Shown here piece by piece: positions 1 to 7,015 of a stretch of DNA of 19,555 nucleotides. The DNA is from CAZEIW01 sp964512305 (lineage in GTDB: Bacteria > Pseudomonadota > Gammaproteobacteria > Burkholderiales > Burkholderiaceae_F), in the NCBI GenBank assembly GCA_964512305.1, contig CAZEIW010000145.1:1-19555 (forward strand), read 5' to 3'. Position 1 is the first letter of the stretch; each line of letters starts with the position of its first letter. The position numbers and the translations under genes were made by a program. A model generated the notes under the pieces. That model worked only from the letters and a program-made list of their open reading frames with translations. It made no database searches and was not told the origin of the DNA.

Positions 1-48
1 CCATGAACCGAGTGGCAGCAAGAATGACGCCCGTGAATGCCGCGGGGG
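1..48. repeat. Left copy of a 48-bp repeat also found at the right end
   Basis: This stretch matches 19508-19555 in the same orientation at 46 of 48 positions (mismatches at positions 11 and 15). It begins CCATGAACCG and ends in a G run. The ten bases CCATGAACCG recur inverted at 152-161. No gene or transposase lies next to it. Because both copies run to the window edge, this is probably a dispersed intergenic repeat at which the contig was broken, but that is inference. Confidence 0.7.
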
Positions 49-272
49 GTGCTCGAGGGGGGGCGCAGCCACCCCTCGAAGCCGATCCTCCCGCTTTTCG
101 GTTCCGAAGCTGCCGGCGCCAAACGTCCTGCTCCGCCGCCCTTCGGAGCTACGGTTCATGGAAAGGGGTGGGGGTGAGGGTTGCGAGCGGAGCTTCGGGC
201 GGTCGCCCTCACCCCCGGCCCCTCTCCCGCAAGCGGGAGAGGGGAGTTCGGCGCGAGGCAAAACTTGCACCG
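49..272. other. Non-coding, repeat-rich region downstream of the DsrE-like gene
   Basis: No convincing gene is seen; open frames here have no recognisable domain. It holds an inverted repeat with arms TCGAGGGG (53-60) and CCCCTCGA (72-79), an inverted copy of CCATGAACCG at 152-161, and two opposed copies of a GGGTGAGGG-type motif near 170-180 and 205-215 that lead into the palindrome at 208-246. Confidence 0.55.
208..246. terminator. Palindromic intergenic repeat, likely bidirectional terminator (left copy)
   Basis: The core is a near-perfect palindrome with arms CCCCTCTCCCGC (219-230) and GCGGGAGAGGGG (233-244), preceded by CTCACCCCC. The 39-bp unit recurs at 19404-19442 with one mismatch. 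It lies 26 bp beyond the stop codon of the minus-strand DsrE-like gene, where a transcript end is expected. There is no T run, so intrinsic termination is uncertain; it may be a REP-like dispersed element. Confidence 0.6.
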
Positions 273-713
273 CTACGGCCGGATGTACGCGTAGCCCTGC
301 TGCTGCTTGCGCATCAGCTCGACAACCCCGGATGCCACGTACCCGACGTTCGGCAGCATGTCCTTCTCGGTGAGGTCCATCGCGTGCATCGTGTTCTGGC
401 ACGCGACCATGCCGATGCCGTCGTGCAGCGCCTGTGCGACGCGCTCTCCGACCGCCGAGCCGCGCTTGAGCATGCCGATGCCCGGTCCGTACGTCACGAC
501 CTCGATCGTCACGTTGCCCGCGCCGACGTCCTGCTGCAGGTTGCGAACATTGTTGAGGGTCAGGTTCCACTTCGCGGGATCGCCGTCGCTGACCTGGAAC
601 ACGACTTTGGCCGGCACTGTCGCGGCAGGCCCTTCCGTCTGCGCCGGCGCTCGGCCGGCGAGTCCGAGCACGAGGGCCGCCAGGGCGGCCGCGATCAACG
701 CACGGTGCTTCAT
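273..713 (-). CDS. Secreted DsrE/DsrF-family protein
   Basis: A 146-aa protein starting MKHRALIAAA. Residues 1-25 form a signal peptide (basic start, Ala/Leu core, likely cut after APAQ), so the mature protein should be periplasmic. The rest resembles the DsrE-like fold (COG1416-type proteins): a beta strand AKVVFQVSDGD, an NVRNLQQDVG helix, the strand TIEVVTYGPGI, and GMVACQNTM with a single Cys at residue 105, at the position of the conserved Cys in sulfur-relay DsrE proteins. The start is fixed by AAGGAG eight nucleotides upstream of ATG. It follows the SDR gene on the same strand after 89 bp, with a small hairpin between them. The role is unknown; sulfur or thiol handling is a family-based guess. 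A longer upstream frame runs into the SDR gene and is discarded. Confidence 0.85.
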   Translation of the reverse strand: MKHRALIAAALAALVLGLAGRAPAQTEGPAATVPAKVVFQVSDGDPAKWNLTLNNVRNLQQDVGAGNVTIEVVTYGPGIGMLKRGSAVGERVAQALHDGIGMVACQNTMHAMDLTEKDMLPNVGYVASGVVELMRKQQQGYAYIRP

Positions 714-733
714 CGAAAGCTCCTTGGTGGCGA

Positions 734-749
734 CTGCCGCCTTCGGCAG
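734..749 (-). other. Small hairpin upstream of the DsrE-like gene
   Basis: Arms CTGCCG (734-739) and CGGCAG (744-749) enclose a 4-nt loop. It sits between the SDR stop codon and the DsrE-like ribosome binding site. It has no T run, so it could mark an mRNA processing or stability site rather than a terminator. Function is not known. Confidence 0.35.
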
Positions 750-802
750 CGGTGCGGCGAGCATGGCTGCTGCGGGGTGGGCGTGCAAGCTCTCCAACGG
801 GG

Positions 803-1729
803 CTACCCGCCGTCGGCCGACGCCGCAATGGCCGCGAGACCGGCGTCGACATCCGGGAATTGCAACCGCACCCGCAGTTCCCGCTTGAGCCGCCGATTCG
901 CGAGGCGGCGCGACTCGGCCATGAAAGAATACTGGATCGGCGACACGGCCTGCTGCAGTTGCGCCCGCGGCAGGCGCGGCGGGCGCGGCAGTCCGAAGCG
1001 GTCCGCGACCCGGTCGAGATAATCTCCCAGCGGAAGGCACGAATCGTCGACCGCGTTGTAGACCCGGCCGGGCGCGCCGAGATACAACGCGGCGATGCAG
1101 ATTCGCGCGAGATCGTCGGCGTGCACGTGATGGGTCACCACGTCGTCGTCGGCCGCGAGGGCCGGGGTGGCGCGGCGCAGCCGGTCGAGCGGCAGGCGCC
1201 CGCGCCCGTAGATGCCGGGTACGCGCAGCACGACGGCGCTCCACGGCGGCGCGCGCAGCTGCCGCTCGGCATCCAGGCGCCTGAGCGCGCGATCGGTCGC
1301 CGGCTGCGTTCGCGCCGTCTCGTCGATGTGCGCGCCGCCATGGTCGCCGTACACGCCGGTGGTGCTCACGTATACGAGGCGGCTGGGCGGCTCGCGCAGC
1401 GCCGCCCGCAGCCGGCGCGTGCGGCGGTCGCCGGCGCCGTCGGGCGAAGGCGGCGCCAGGTCGATCAGCCGCGGCGCCAGGCGTCCCCACGCCGAGGGCC
1501 CGCCCGGGCGATCCAGGTCGACCACGATCGGCACGGCGCCGGCCTCGCGCAGGTCGCCGGCGCGCTCGGGACCGGCGATCAGGCCGAACACGCGGAAGCG
1601 GCTCCCCAGCCGTGCGACAATCCGCAGGCCGATGTCGCCGCAGCCGACGATCAGCAGCCGCGGTCGACCCAATCTTCTGCGGGCGTCTCGCTGCTTGCGC
1701 TGCGCCGCGGCGGGCGCTCCGATCTTCAT
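803..1729 (-). CDS. NAD(P)-binding SDR / epimerase-like protein (YeeZ type)
   Basis: A 308-aa protein with an N-terminal Rossmann fold: RLLIVGCGDIGLR holds the dinucleotide motif G-C-G-D-I-G at residues 29-34. RLVYVSTTGVYGD is the typical fourth strand and catalytic region of atypical extended SDRs. Further on, LRVPGIYGRGRLPLDRL and VHADDLARICIAAL are typical of NAD-dependent epimerase/dehydratase-like proteins. A clear YxxxK pair is not obvious, as in YeeZ-like members. The substrate is unknown. The ATG at 1729 has no good Shine-Dalgarno sequence; a TTG at 1672 would remove 19 residues and begin right before the first strand, so the true start is uncertain. It diverges from the flavin reductase gene with only 23 bp between the annotated starts. 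Confidence 0.82.
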   Translation of the reverse strand: MKIGAPAAAQRKQRDARRRLGRPRLLIVGCGDIGLRIVARLGSRFRVFGLIAGPERAGDLREAGAVPIVVDLDRPGGPSAWGRLAPRLIDLAPPSPDGAGDRRTRRLRAALREPPSRLVYVSTTGVYGDHGGAHIDETARTQPATDRALRRLDAERQLRAPPWSAVVLRVPGIYGRGRLPLDRLRRATPALAADDDVVTHHVHADDLARICIAALYLGAPGRVYNAVDDSCLPLGDYLDRVADRFGLPRPPRLPRAQLQQAVSPIQYSFMAESRRLANRRLKRELRVRLQFPDVDAGLAAIAASADGG

Positions 1730-1734
1730 GTCCG

Positions 1735-1741
1735 TATTTTA
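1735..1741. promoter_or_regulatory. Overlapping divergent -10-like elements
   Basis: The only AT-rich stretch between the two divergent starts reads TATTTT (1735-1740) on the plus strand and TAAAAT (1741-1736) on the minus strand, the latter 5/6 to TATAAT. Either would give a very short 5' leader. No good -35 box was found for the plus-strand gene, so this is a weak call. Confidence 0.3.
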
Positions 1742-1752
1742 TTCAAGCTTCG

Positions 1753-2829
1753 ATGCCGAACTTCCCGGTCAGAGTCACGCTGCGCCCGTCCGGGCATGAA
1801 TTCACGGTCGACGAAGGCGAGACCGTGCTCGCTGCAGCGATGCGCGCCGGCGTCGGGCTTCCGTACGGGTGCAAGAACGGCGCCTGCGGCACCTGCAAGT
1901 CCCGTTTGCTGTCGGGCAGCGTCGTGCACGGCAACCATTCGGCTTCCGCGCTCACCGCCGAAGAGCAGGCGGCCGGTTCCGCGCTGCTGTGCTGCGCGCG
2001 GCCGCAGGGCGACCTGATGGTCGAGGTCCGCGAAGTTGCCGGTGCCGGCGACTTCCCGGCGCGCAAGATGCCGTGCCGGATCGAGCGCATCGAGCGCACT
2101 GCCGACGTCGCGGTCGTGACGCTGAAGCTGCCGGCCGCGGACCGGCTGCGGTATCGCGCCGGACAGTACCTCGAATTCATCCTGAAGGACGGGGCGCGCC
2201 GCAGCTATTCGATCGCGACCGCGCCCCACGACGAGGGACCGATCGAGCTTCACATCCGGCACATGCCCGGCGGGGTCTTCACCGACGCGCTTTTCGGGGC
2301 GGGCGGCTTCACCGTCAAGGAGCGCGATCTGCTGCGCATCGAGGCGCCGCTCGGAACTTTCTTCCTGCGCGACGACAATCCGCGCCCGATCGTGCTGCTG
2401 GCAAGCGGCACCGGGTTCGCGCCCATCAAGGCGATCGCCGAGACGATCTTCTTCCGTGACCTGAACCGTGACGACCCTGTCAATGGGCTCCCTGCGCAGC
2501 CGGTCGTGCTCTACTGGGGCTGCCGCAAACGCGCCGATTTGTACCGCGACGAGCTGCCGCGGCGCTGGGAGCTCGAGCAGCCCAATTTCCGCTACGTGCC
2601 CGTGCTGTCCGAGGCCACGCCGGACGATCAGTGGTCCGGCCGCACGGGCTTCGTGCATCGTGCCGTGATGCAGGACCTGCCCGACCTCTCGGGCCACCAG
2701 GTCTACGCCTGCGGCGTGCCGATCATGGTCGACTCCGCGCGCCGGGACTTCGTCGCGCACTGCGGGCTGCCGCCCGAGCAGTTCTTCGCCGACGCCTTCA
2801 CGTCACAGGCCGACCTCGCGGCGGCTTGA
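1753..2829 (+). CDS. [2Fe-2S]/FAD/NAD(P)H oxidoreductase (CDP-6-deoxy-delta-3,4-glucoseen reductase-like)
   Basis: A 358-aa three-domain electron-transfer flavoprotein. Residues 1-90 are a plant-type ferredoxin with ligands C40, C45, C48 (YGCKNGACGTC) and C80 (LLCCARP). The FAD domain carries RSYSIA at 150-155, the NAD domain LLASGTGFAPI around 215-225, and YACGVPIMV lies near the C-terminus. Such proteins pass electrons from NAD(P)H through FAD and the iron-sulfur centre to a partner enzyme. The name used for close betaproteobacterial relatives is CDP-6-deoxy-glucoseen reductase, but no deoxysugar gene is present here, so the physiological partner is unknown. The start at MPNFPVRVTL puts the ferredoxin domain at the usual distance; the longer upstream frame overlaps the SDR gene. 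The stop lies directly before the argD leader promoter. Confidence 0.88.
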   Translation: MPNFPVRVTLRPSGHEFTVDEGETVLAAAMRAGVGLPYGCKNGACGTCKSRLLSGSVVHGNHSASALTAEEQAAGSALLCCARPQGDLMVEVREVAGAGDFPARKMPCRIERIERTADVAVVTLKLPAADRLRYRAGQYLEFILKDGARRSYSIATAPHDEGPIELHIRHMPGGVFTDALFGAGGFTVKERDLLRIEAPLGTFFLRDDNPRPIVLLASGTGFAPIKAIAETIFFRDLNRDDPVNGLPAQPVVLYWGCRKRADLYRDELPRRWELEQPNFRYVPVLSEATPDDQWSGRTGFVHRAVMQDLPDLSGHQVYACGVPIMVDSARRDFVAHCGLPPEQFFADAFTSQADLAAA

Positions 2830-2837
2830 GGTAATAT
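2809..2837 (+). promoter_or_regulatory. Possible sigma70 promoter of the argD leader
   Basis: TAATAT at 2832-2837 is a good -10 box. At a 17-bp spacing, GCCGAC (2809-2814) keeps the GAC of TTGACA and is weak. Transcription would start near 2844, almost on the leader ATG codons at 2845 and 2848. The same stretch contains GAGGT (2828-2832), which could instead be a ribosome binding site for an in-frame ATG at 2836 on a read-through message from the upstream gene. Confidence 0.45.
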
Positions 2838-2844
2838 GGCGCCC

Positions 2845-2907
2845 ATGATGCTCGACACCCGCCGACGCCGCCTTCAAATCGCCTCCAGAGCGCGCGGCGG
2901 CGCGTGA
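2845..2907 (+). CDS. Putative Arg-rich leader peptide of argD
   Basis: A 20-codon ORF encodes MMLDTRRRRLQIASRARGGA, with six Arg codons, four of them consecutive (CGC CGA CGC CGC, 2860-2871). An in-frame ATG at 2836 would add MAP in front. It ends 36 nt before an intrinsic terminator and 106 nt before argD. Arg-codon runs followed by a terminator in front of an arginine-biosynthesis gene are the hallmark of amino-acid-specific transcription attenuation. The ORF is too short to have a coding signature of its own, and Arg is common in GC-rich frames, so the evidence is the architecture rather than homology. Confidence 0.5.
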   Translation: MMLDTRRRRLQIASRARGGA

Positions 2908-2954
2908 TCGCAGCAACAGACAGGCGCAAGCCTGCCCCCCGCGAAAAGGCCGCC
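2866..2954 (+). promoter_or_regulatory. Attenuator pairing segments 1:2 and 2:3 (antiterminator)
   Basis: Segment 1, CGCCGCC (2866-2872), lies in the Arg codon run and is fully complementary to segment 2, GGCGGCG (2896-2902). Segment 2 (GGCGGC, 2896-2901) is also complementary to GCCGCC (2949-2954), which covers the 5' arm of the terminator. A ribosome stalled on the Arg codons would mask segment 1, free segment 2 and prevent the terminator. A separate small hairpin, CAGGC-GCAA-GCCTG (2921-2934), lies between. Pairings were found by eye; chance complementarity is possible at this GC content. Confidence 0.5.
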
Positions 2955-2971
2955 TCCCGTGCGGCCTTTTT
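2944..2971 (+). terminator. Intrinsic terminator upstream of argD
   Basis: Arms AAAAGGCCGC (2944-2953) and GCGGCCTTTT (2961-2970) pair perfectly over ten positions with a 7-nt loop, and the 3' arm runs into TTTTT. This is the best intrinsic terminator on the plus strand. It may end transcripts of the upstream reductase, act as the argD attenuator, or both. Confidence 0.85.
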
Positions 2972-3013
2972 CGTTTCTCGATGCTCTTGCGTTCCCAGGT
3001 GACGGAGATTTCG

Positions 3014-4216
3014 ATGAATATCGACCGGTTCGATACCGACGCCCTCATGGAAATCGCGGCCCGGCCGCCGCTCGTGTTCGTCGAAGGGCGCGGGTCCTGG
3101 CTGATCGATCATCGAGGCAAGCGCTATCTCGACTTCGTGCAGGGCTGGGCCGTCAACGCGCTCGGTCACTGCCCGCCCGAGATCACGGCCGCGCTGGAAG
3201 CGCAGGCGCGCCGGCTGATCAGCCCGAGCGCCGCCTTCTTCAACGATGCGGCCATCGGGCTGGCGCAGCGGCTGGCGCGGCTGTCGGGGCTGACGCGGGT
3301 ATTTCCCGCCAGCAGCGGCGCCGAAGCCAACGAGGGCGCGGTGAAACTGGCGCGAAAATGGGGGCAGCTGCACAAGAGCGGGCCCGAGGGACAAAGCGCC
3401 TACGAGATCGTCACGTTCGCCGACGCGTTTCACGGCCGCACGCTGGCGACGATGTCGGCTTCGGGCAAGGCGGGTTGGGACCAGTTGTTCGAGCCCAAGG
3501 TGCCCGGTTTTCCGAAGGCGCGCCTGAACGACATGGCGTCGGTCGAGCGGCTGATCGGGCCGCGCACGGTCGGGGTGATGCTCGAGCCGATCCAGGGCGA
3601 GTCGGGCGTGATCCTGGCCGACGACGAGTTCCTGCGGCACCTGCGCGCGCTGTGCGACCGCCATCGCCTGCTGCTGATCCTCGACGAGGTGCAGACGGGC
3701 ATCGGCCGCACCGGGACGATGTTCGCCTGGCAGCAGGCCGGCGTGCAGCCCGACATCATGACGCTGGGCAAGGGCCTGGGCGGCGGCGTGCCGCTGTCGG
3801 CGCTGCTCGCGCGTGCCGAGGTCGCCTGCTTCGCCCATGGCGACCAGGGCGGCACCTACTGCGGCAACCCGCTGATGGCCGCGGTCGGGTCGGCTGTGCT
3901 CGATGCCGTCGCGCAGCCGTCGTTCCTCGAGGGTGTGCGCGCGCGCGGCGCGCACTTGCAGCGCCGGCTCAAGGAGCTGGCGGCACGCCGCGGCCTGGGC
4001 GAGGAGCGCGGCCGCGGCCTGCTGCGCGCGCTCGACCTCGGGCGCCCGATCGCCGCGCAGGTGGTCGACGCGGCGCGCGCGCTCGAACCCGAAGGGCTGC
4101 TGCTCAACTCGCCGCGGCCCAGCCTGCTGCGGCTGATGCCGGCGCTGAACGTGAGCGAGGGCGAGATCGATCGGATGGTGGAGATGCTCGAGCGGGCGCT
4201 GGTGGTGGTGAAGTGA
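3014..4216 (+). CDS. argD: Acetylornithine aminotransferase
   Basis: A 400-aa class III PLP-dependent aminotransferase. It converts N-acetylglutamate semialdehyde and glutamate to N-acetylornithine and 2-oxoglutarate in cytoplasmic arginine synthesis. Visible motifs: SGAEANEGAVKLARKWG (101-117, cofactor phosphate region), FHGRTLATMSASGK (139-152), LDEVQTGIGRTG (223-234) with the PLP-binding Asp, LGKGLGGGVPL with the Schiff-base Lys at 253, and GGTYCGNPL. The N-terminal FVQGWAVNALGHCPPEI is typical of the betaproteobacterial ArgD form. GGAG six nucleotides upstream supports the start; an in-frame ATG at 2981 lacks a ribosome site and lies just past the terminator. No argF or other arg gene follows; a repeat pair and paiB do. 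Specificity for acetylornithine over related omega-amino donors is inferred from resemblance. Confidence 0.88.
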   Translation: MNIDRFDTDALMEIAARPPLVFVEGRGSWLIDHRGKRYLDFVQGWAVNALGHCPPEITAALEAQARRLISPSAAFFNDAAIGLAQRLARLSGLTRVFPASSGAEANEGAVKLARKWGQLHKSGPEGQSAYEIVTFADAFHGRTLATMSASGKAGWDQLFEPKVPGFPKARLNDMASVERLIGPRTVGVMLEPIQGESGVILADDEFLRHLRALCDRHRLLLILDEVQTGIGRTGTMFAWQQAGVQPDIMTLGKGLGGGVPLSALLARAEVACFAHGDQGGTYCGNPLMAAVGSAVLDAVAQPSFLEGVRARGAHLQRRLKELAARRGLGEERGRGLLRALDLGRPIAAQVVDAARALEPEGLLLNSPRPSLLRLMPALNVSEGEIDRMVEMLERALVVVK

Positions 4217-4233
4217 GAGGCGCATCGTTGCAC

Positions 4234-4269
4234 GCCGACGTGGATCCCCGGGACAAGCCCGGGGATGAC
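4234..4269 (+). repeat. Palindromic repeat R1 (GACGTGGATCCCCGGG family)
   Basis: The unit reads GACGTGGAT, then a hairpin with arms CCCCGGG and CCCGGGG around ACAAG, then ATGAC. It starts 17 bp after the argD stop. Together with the inverted copy at 4334-4370 it forms a face-to-face pair that could act as a terminator or RNA stabiliser for argD. Confidence 0.85.
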
Positions 4270-4333
4270 CAGACTTATGCCAAGTACCCGTGCTGGCGCC
4301 GTCTGGTGGCAGGGGCGATGGCTTATAGCAATC

Positions 4334-4370
4334 GTCATCCCCGGGCTTGTCCCGGGGATCCACGTCGGTG
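4334..4370 (-). repeat. Palindromic repeat R2 (same family, inverted)
   Basis: This is the reverse-complement copy of R1, with the arms CCCCGGG and CCCGGGG intact and the GACGT flank present. It lies 24 bp upstream of the paiB start codon, so any promoter of paiB must overlap it or lie in the 64 bp between R1 and R2. Confidence 0.85.
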
Positions 4371-4394
4371 CTGGGCACAGCGAGGAGAGTGAAC

Positions 4395-5024
4395 ATGCCG
4401 CTCTACCAACCCGAGTCGTTCCGCGTCGACACCGAGCCCACGCTGCTCCAGTTGATCGCCGAGAATCCTTTAGCGACCCTGCTGAGCGGCGGCCCCGACC
4501 CCACCGTCACCCACCTGCCGCTGCTCGCCGAACGCGACGGCGATCGCCTCGCGCTGGTCGGACATGTCGCCAGGGCCAATCCCCACTGGCGCGGGCTCGA
4601 GTCGGCACCCGAGGCGCTGGCAATCTTCCACGGTCCCGATGCCTATGTGTCGCCCGCGTGGTACACGACGCTCGAGGCGGTGCCCACCTGGAACTACATG
4701 GTCGCGCACCTGCACTTGCGTTTCGCGACGGTGCACGAACCCGACGGCAAGGAAGCCATCCTGAAGCGTCTGATCGCCACCTTCGATCCCGGCTACGCGG
4801 CGCAGTGGGACGGACTCGAGCGCGCCTATCGCGATCGGATGCTGGGTGCGATCGTCGGGCTGCGCGCCGAGGTGACGCGCTGGGACGCGAAGTTCAAGCT
4901 GAGCCAGAACCGCCCTGCGCAGGACCGCGCGCGAGTGGCCTCGGCGCTGGGGGAGGGCGGTGCGGCAGGGAGCGGGGTCGCGAGCTGGATGCACCGGCTG
5001 CGCCTGGTCGATCCGCCGTCCTGA
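4395..5024 (+). CDS. paiB: PaiB-family FMN-binding protein
   Basis: A 209-aa protein starting MPLYQPESFRVDT. The family signature is clear: the N-terminal Y-x-P-x-x-F motif, HLPLLAERDG, GHVARANPHW, FHGPDAYVSPAWY, VPTWNYMVAHLH, and a late KFKLSQNRP motif typical of PaiB. Family members have a split-barrel flavin-binding fold; Bacillus subtilis PaiB is described as a negative regulator of sporulation and protease genes, which does not carry over to a Gram-negative, so the role here is open. GAGGAG seven nucleotides before ATG fixes the start; a longer upstream frame reads through the R2 repeat and is rejected. It appears monocistronic. Confidence 0.88.
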   Translation: MPLYQPESFRVDTEPTLLQLIAENPLATLLSGGPDPTVTHLPLLAERDGDRLALVGHVARANPHWRGLESAPEALAIFHGPDAYVSPAWYTTLEAVPTWNYMVAHLHLRFATVHEPDGKEAILKRLIATFDPGYAAQWDGLERAYRDRMLGAIVGLRAEVTRWDAKFKLSQNRPAQDRARVASALGEGGAAGSGVASWMHRLRLVDPPS

Positions 5025-5063
5025 TACGCAATCCGCTCGTGCTGCGCTGCGGTGGACCGAAAT

Positions 5064-5079
5064 CCCGCATTCGTGCGGG
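5064..5079 (+). other. UUCG-loop hairpin after paiB
   Basis: Arms CCCGCA (5064-5069) and TGCGGG (5074-5079) enclose TTCG. The hairpin lies 40 bp after the paiB stop, but no T run follows, so it is only a possible terminator or 3' stabiliser. The remaining 100 bp before the lipase gene show no clear promoter. Confidence 0.4.
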
Positions 5080-5180
5080 CCGTGCCAGAATGCCGCCCGC
5101 GCTCCCGGCGCGTTCGGTGCGCGTTCAACAAGATCGACCGCAGGCCGGCGCGCGGCGTGCGGCCATATGGGAGATCCACG

Positions 5181-7007
5181 ATGCGCAGTGCGAAGTGTCT
5201 TGGCGCCGTCGCGCTTGCCGCCAGCGTGCTGGCGGCTTGCAGCGGCGAGGGAAATTCCGGCGCGACCGTCAGCAGCAGCACGCAGGCCGGCACGCTGATC
5301 TACAACCCGCCCCTGCGGACCGCGTCGCTGAACGCGGCCGCGCTCGCGGCGCAGCTCGGCGCCACGGCGGCCGGACAGCAGCTGCTCGCGCTGGCCGGGG
5401 CCCCGAAGTGCGGGATCGATTTCCACAACTTCCAGTACCAGACCGTCGGGGGCAAGGGCGAGCAGACGACGGCGTCCGGCGCGATCATGGCGCCCACCGG
5501 TGGCGCAGGCTGCACGGGGCCGCTGCCGATCCTCCTGTACGCGCACGGCACGGCGGTGACCCGGAGCTACAACCTTGCCAACCCCGCCGATCCGAACAAC
5601 CCGGCCTGGTCGACCGCCGACGGCGGCAGCGAGGGGCCGATCATCGCCGCGATGTTCGCCGCCCAGGGTTACATCGTCGTCGCCCCGAACTACGCGGGGT
5701 TCGACAGCTCGCCGCTGCCGTACCACCCGTACCTGGTCGGCGCGCAGCAGTCGCAGGACATGATGAACGCGCTGGCTGCCGCGCGCACGGCCATCAAGAG
5801 CGGGCTGCCGTCGGCAGTCTCGGACAGCGGCCGCCTCTTCATCACCGGCTACTCGCAGGGCGGCTACGTCGCGATGGCGACCTACCGCGCGATGCAGGCC
5901 GCAAACATGACCGTCACGGCGGTGTCGCCGATGTCCGGACCGTACGCGCTCGAAGCGCTGCTGGACGCCGCGGTCATGGGCGAGGTCACGCTCGGATCGC
6001 CGATCTATTTCCCGATGATCGCCAACTCCTGGCAGAACACCTACGGCAACGTCTACAGCGCGCTGACCGACATCTATTCGTCGACCTACGCCACCGGCAT
6101 CGACACGCTGATCCCCGGGTCGTACACGTTCACGACGCTGGTCACCGCGGGCAAGGTGCCGCAGTTCGCGCTCTTCAGCAGCACGCCGACCGGGGTGGCC
6201 GCGATCGACAACCTGACGGCCGGCATCACCGCGGCCAGCCCGATCGCGGCGCTGGGCTTCGGCAATCCCTATCTGCTCAACAATTCCGTGCGGATCCTCT
6301 ACGCCAACGACGCGTTCACGAATCCGGATCATGGGCTCAGCGCCGTTGCACCCTTCAATTCACTGGCGCCCTGGTCGGGCTTCACCGATGTCGCACAGTC
6401 GACGACGACGCCGCTCTACGGGCTGCGCGCGGACGCGCGCACGAACGACCTGCGCACCAACTGGGCGCCGACGGTGCCGATGCTGCTCTGCGGCGGGCAT
6501 GACGATCCCGAGGTCCCGTTCGCCGCCGATACGGGCGTCATGACGCACTTCTGGGCGCCGTACATCAACAGTGCTCCGTTCGGCACGACGCCAAACAACC
6601 TCGTTACCGTGCTCGACGTCGATCCGGACACGAGCGCCAGCGGTGTCCAGACGACCATCGCCAACGCGGCCGCGACGGCATTCGGGACCGATCTCGCGCA
6701 CGGGGTGACAAACCCCGTGCAGATCGCGGCCGATGTCCAGATCGCGGCGATCACGCCGTTCGCCGCGCATTTCAGCATCAGCGCCTCCGGCGCCGTTCCG
6801 ATCGATGCACAGGGCATCTTCGTCGGCGCGCTGGCGGGGGTTGCGGCGCAGGCGGTCGTGACCTACTACGCGAACGGAACAGGCGTCACCAACCCGGTGA
6901 CCATGGGGCAGGACGTCCTGCTCGCGACCGTCGCCTACACCCACTTCCCGTCGGAACAGGTCGCGTGCGAGGTCGCCGCGAAAGGTTTCTTCGCCGCCAT
7001 CCCCTGA
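5181..7007 (+). CDS. Lipoprotein lipase/esterase (alpha/beta hydrolase)
   Basis: A 608-aa protein with a lipoprotein signal: lipobox LAAC with acylated Cys at residue 20. The hydrolase features are YAHGTAV (oxyanion-hole region, 120-126), GYIVVAPNYAGFDSS (163-177), the nucleophile elbow GYSQGG with Ser225, CGGHDDPEVPF with candidate acids D441/D442, and a late THFP with candidate His588. This order fits secretory lipase / prolyl-oligopeptidase-like esterases. The protein is probably anchored to the outer membrane and acts on esters or lipids; the substrate is unknown. GGGAG seven nucleotides upstream and the signal peptide fix the start. The region from about 450 to 580 is an insertion between acid and His, rich in Ala, Thr and Val, with no recognisable domain. 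An OmpW-family gene follows eight bases after the stop, so the two probably form an operon. Confidence 0.85.
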   Translation: MRSAKCLGAVALAASVLAACSGEGNSGATVSSSTQAGTLIYNPPLRTASLNAAALAAQLGATAAGQQLLALAGAPKCGIDFHNFQYQTVGGKGEQTTASGAIMAPTGGAGCTGPLPILLYAHGTAVTRSYNLANPADPNNPAWSTADGGSEGPIIAAMFAAQGYIVVAPNYAGFDSSPLPYHPYLVGAQQSQDMMNALAAARTAIKSGLPSAVSDSGRLFITGYSQGGYVAMATYRAMQAANMTVTAVSPMSGPYALEALLDAAVMGEVTLGSPIYFPMIANSWQNTYGNVYSALTDIYSSTYATGIDTLIPGSYTFTTLVTAGKVPQFALFSSTPTGVAAIDNLTAGITAASPIAALGFGNPYLLNNSVRILYANDAFTNPDHGLSAVAPFNSLAPWSGFTDVAQSTTTPLYGLRADARTNDLRTNWAPTVPMLLCGGHDDPEVPFAADTGVMTHFWAPYINSAPFGTTPNNLVTVLDVDPDTSASGVQTTIANAAATAFGTDLAHGVTNPVQIAADVQIAAITPFAAHFSISASGAVPIDAQGIFVGALAGVAAQAVVTYYANGTGVTNPVTMGQDVLLATVAYTHFPSEQVACEVAAKGFFAAIP

Positions 7008-7015
7008 GATCGACA

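Noticed and set aside
2981..3013. Upstream ATG at 2981 as the argD start
   Set aside because: It adds MLLRSQVTEIS, lacks a ribosome site and begins only about ten bases after the terminator; the ATG at 3014 has GGAG at the right distance and gives the usual N-terminus.
4234..4370. Repeat pair considered as CRISPR or IS ends
   Set aside because: Copies are in opposite orientation with unequal gaps, no cas or transposase gene is near, and the gap of 64 bp encodes nothing. A REP-like family explains them better.
2798..4396. Long minus-strand open frame (532 codons) opposite argD
   Set aside because: It is antisense to a clear argD, is rich in Arg, Gln, His and Asp as expected from the complement of GC-rich codons, and has no recognisable motif or ribosome site.
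5064..5079. Hairpin after paiB as a full intrinsic terminator
   Set aside because: The stem is good but no T run follows it on either strand, so only a weak structural call is kept.
4265..6502. Plus-strand frame of 745 codons across paiB and the lipase
   Set aside because: It runs out of frame through two genes with clear domains and starts inside a palindromic repeat; it shows no motif of its own.
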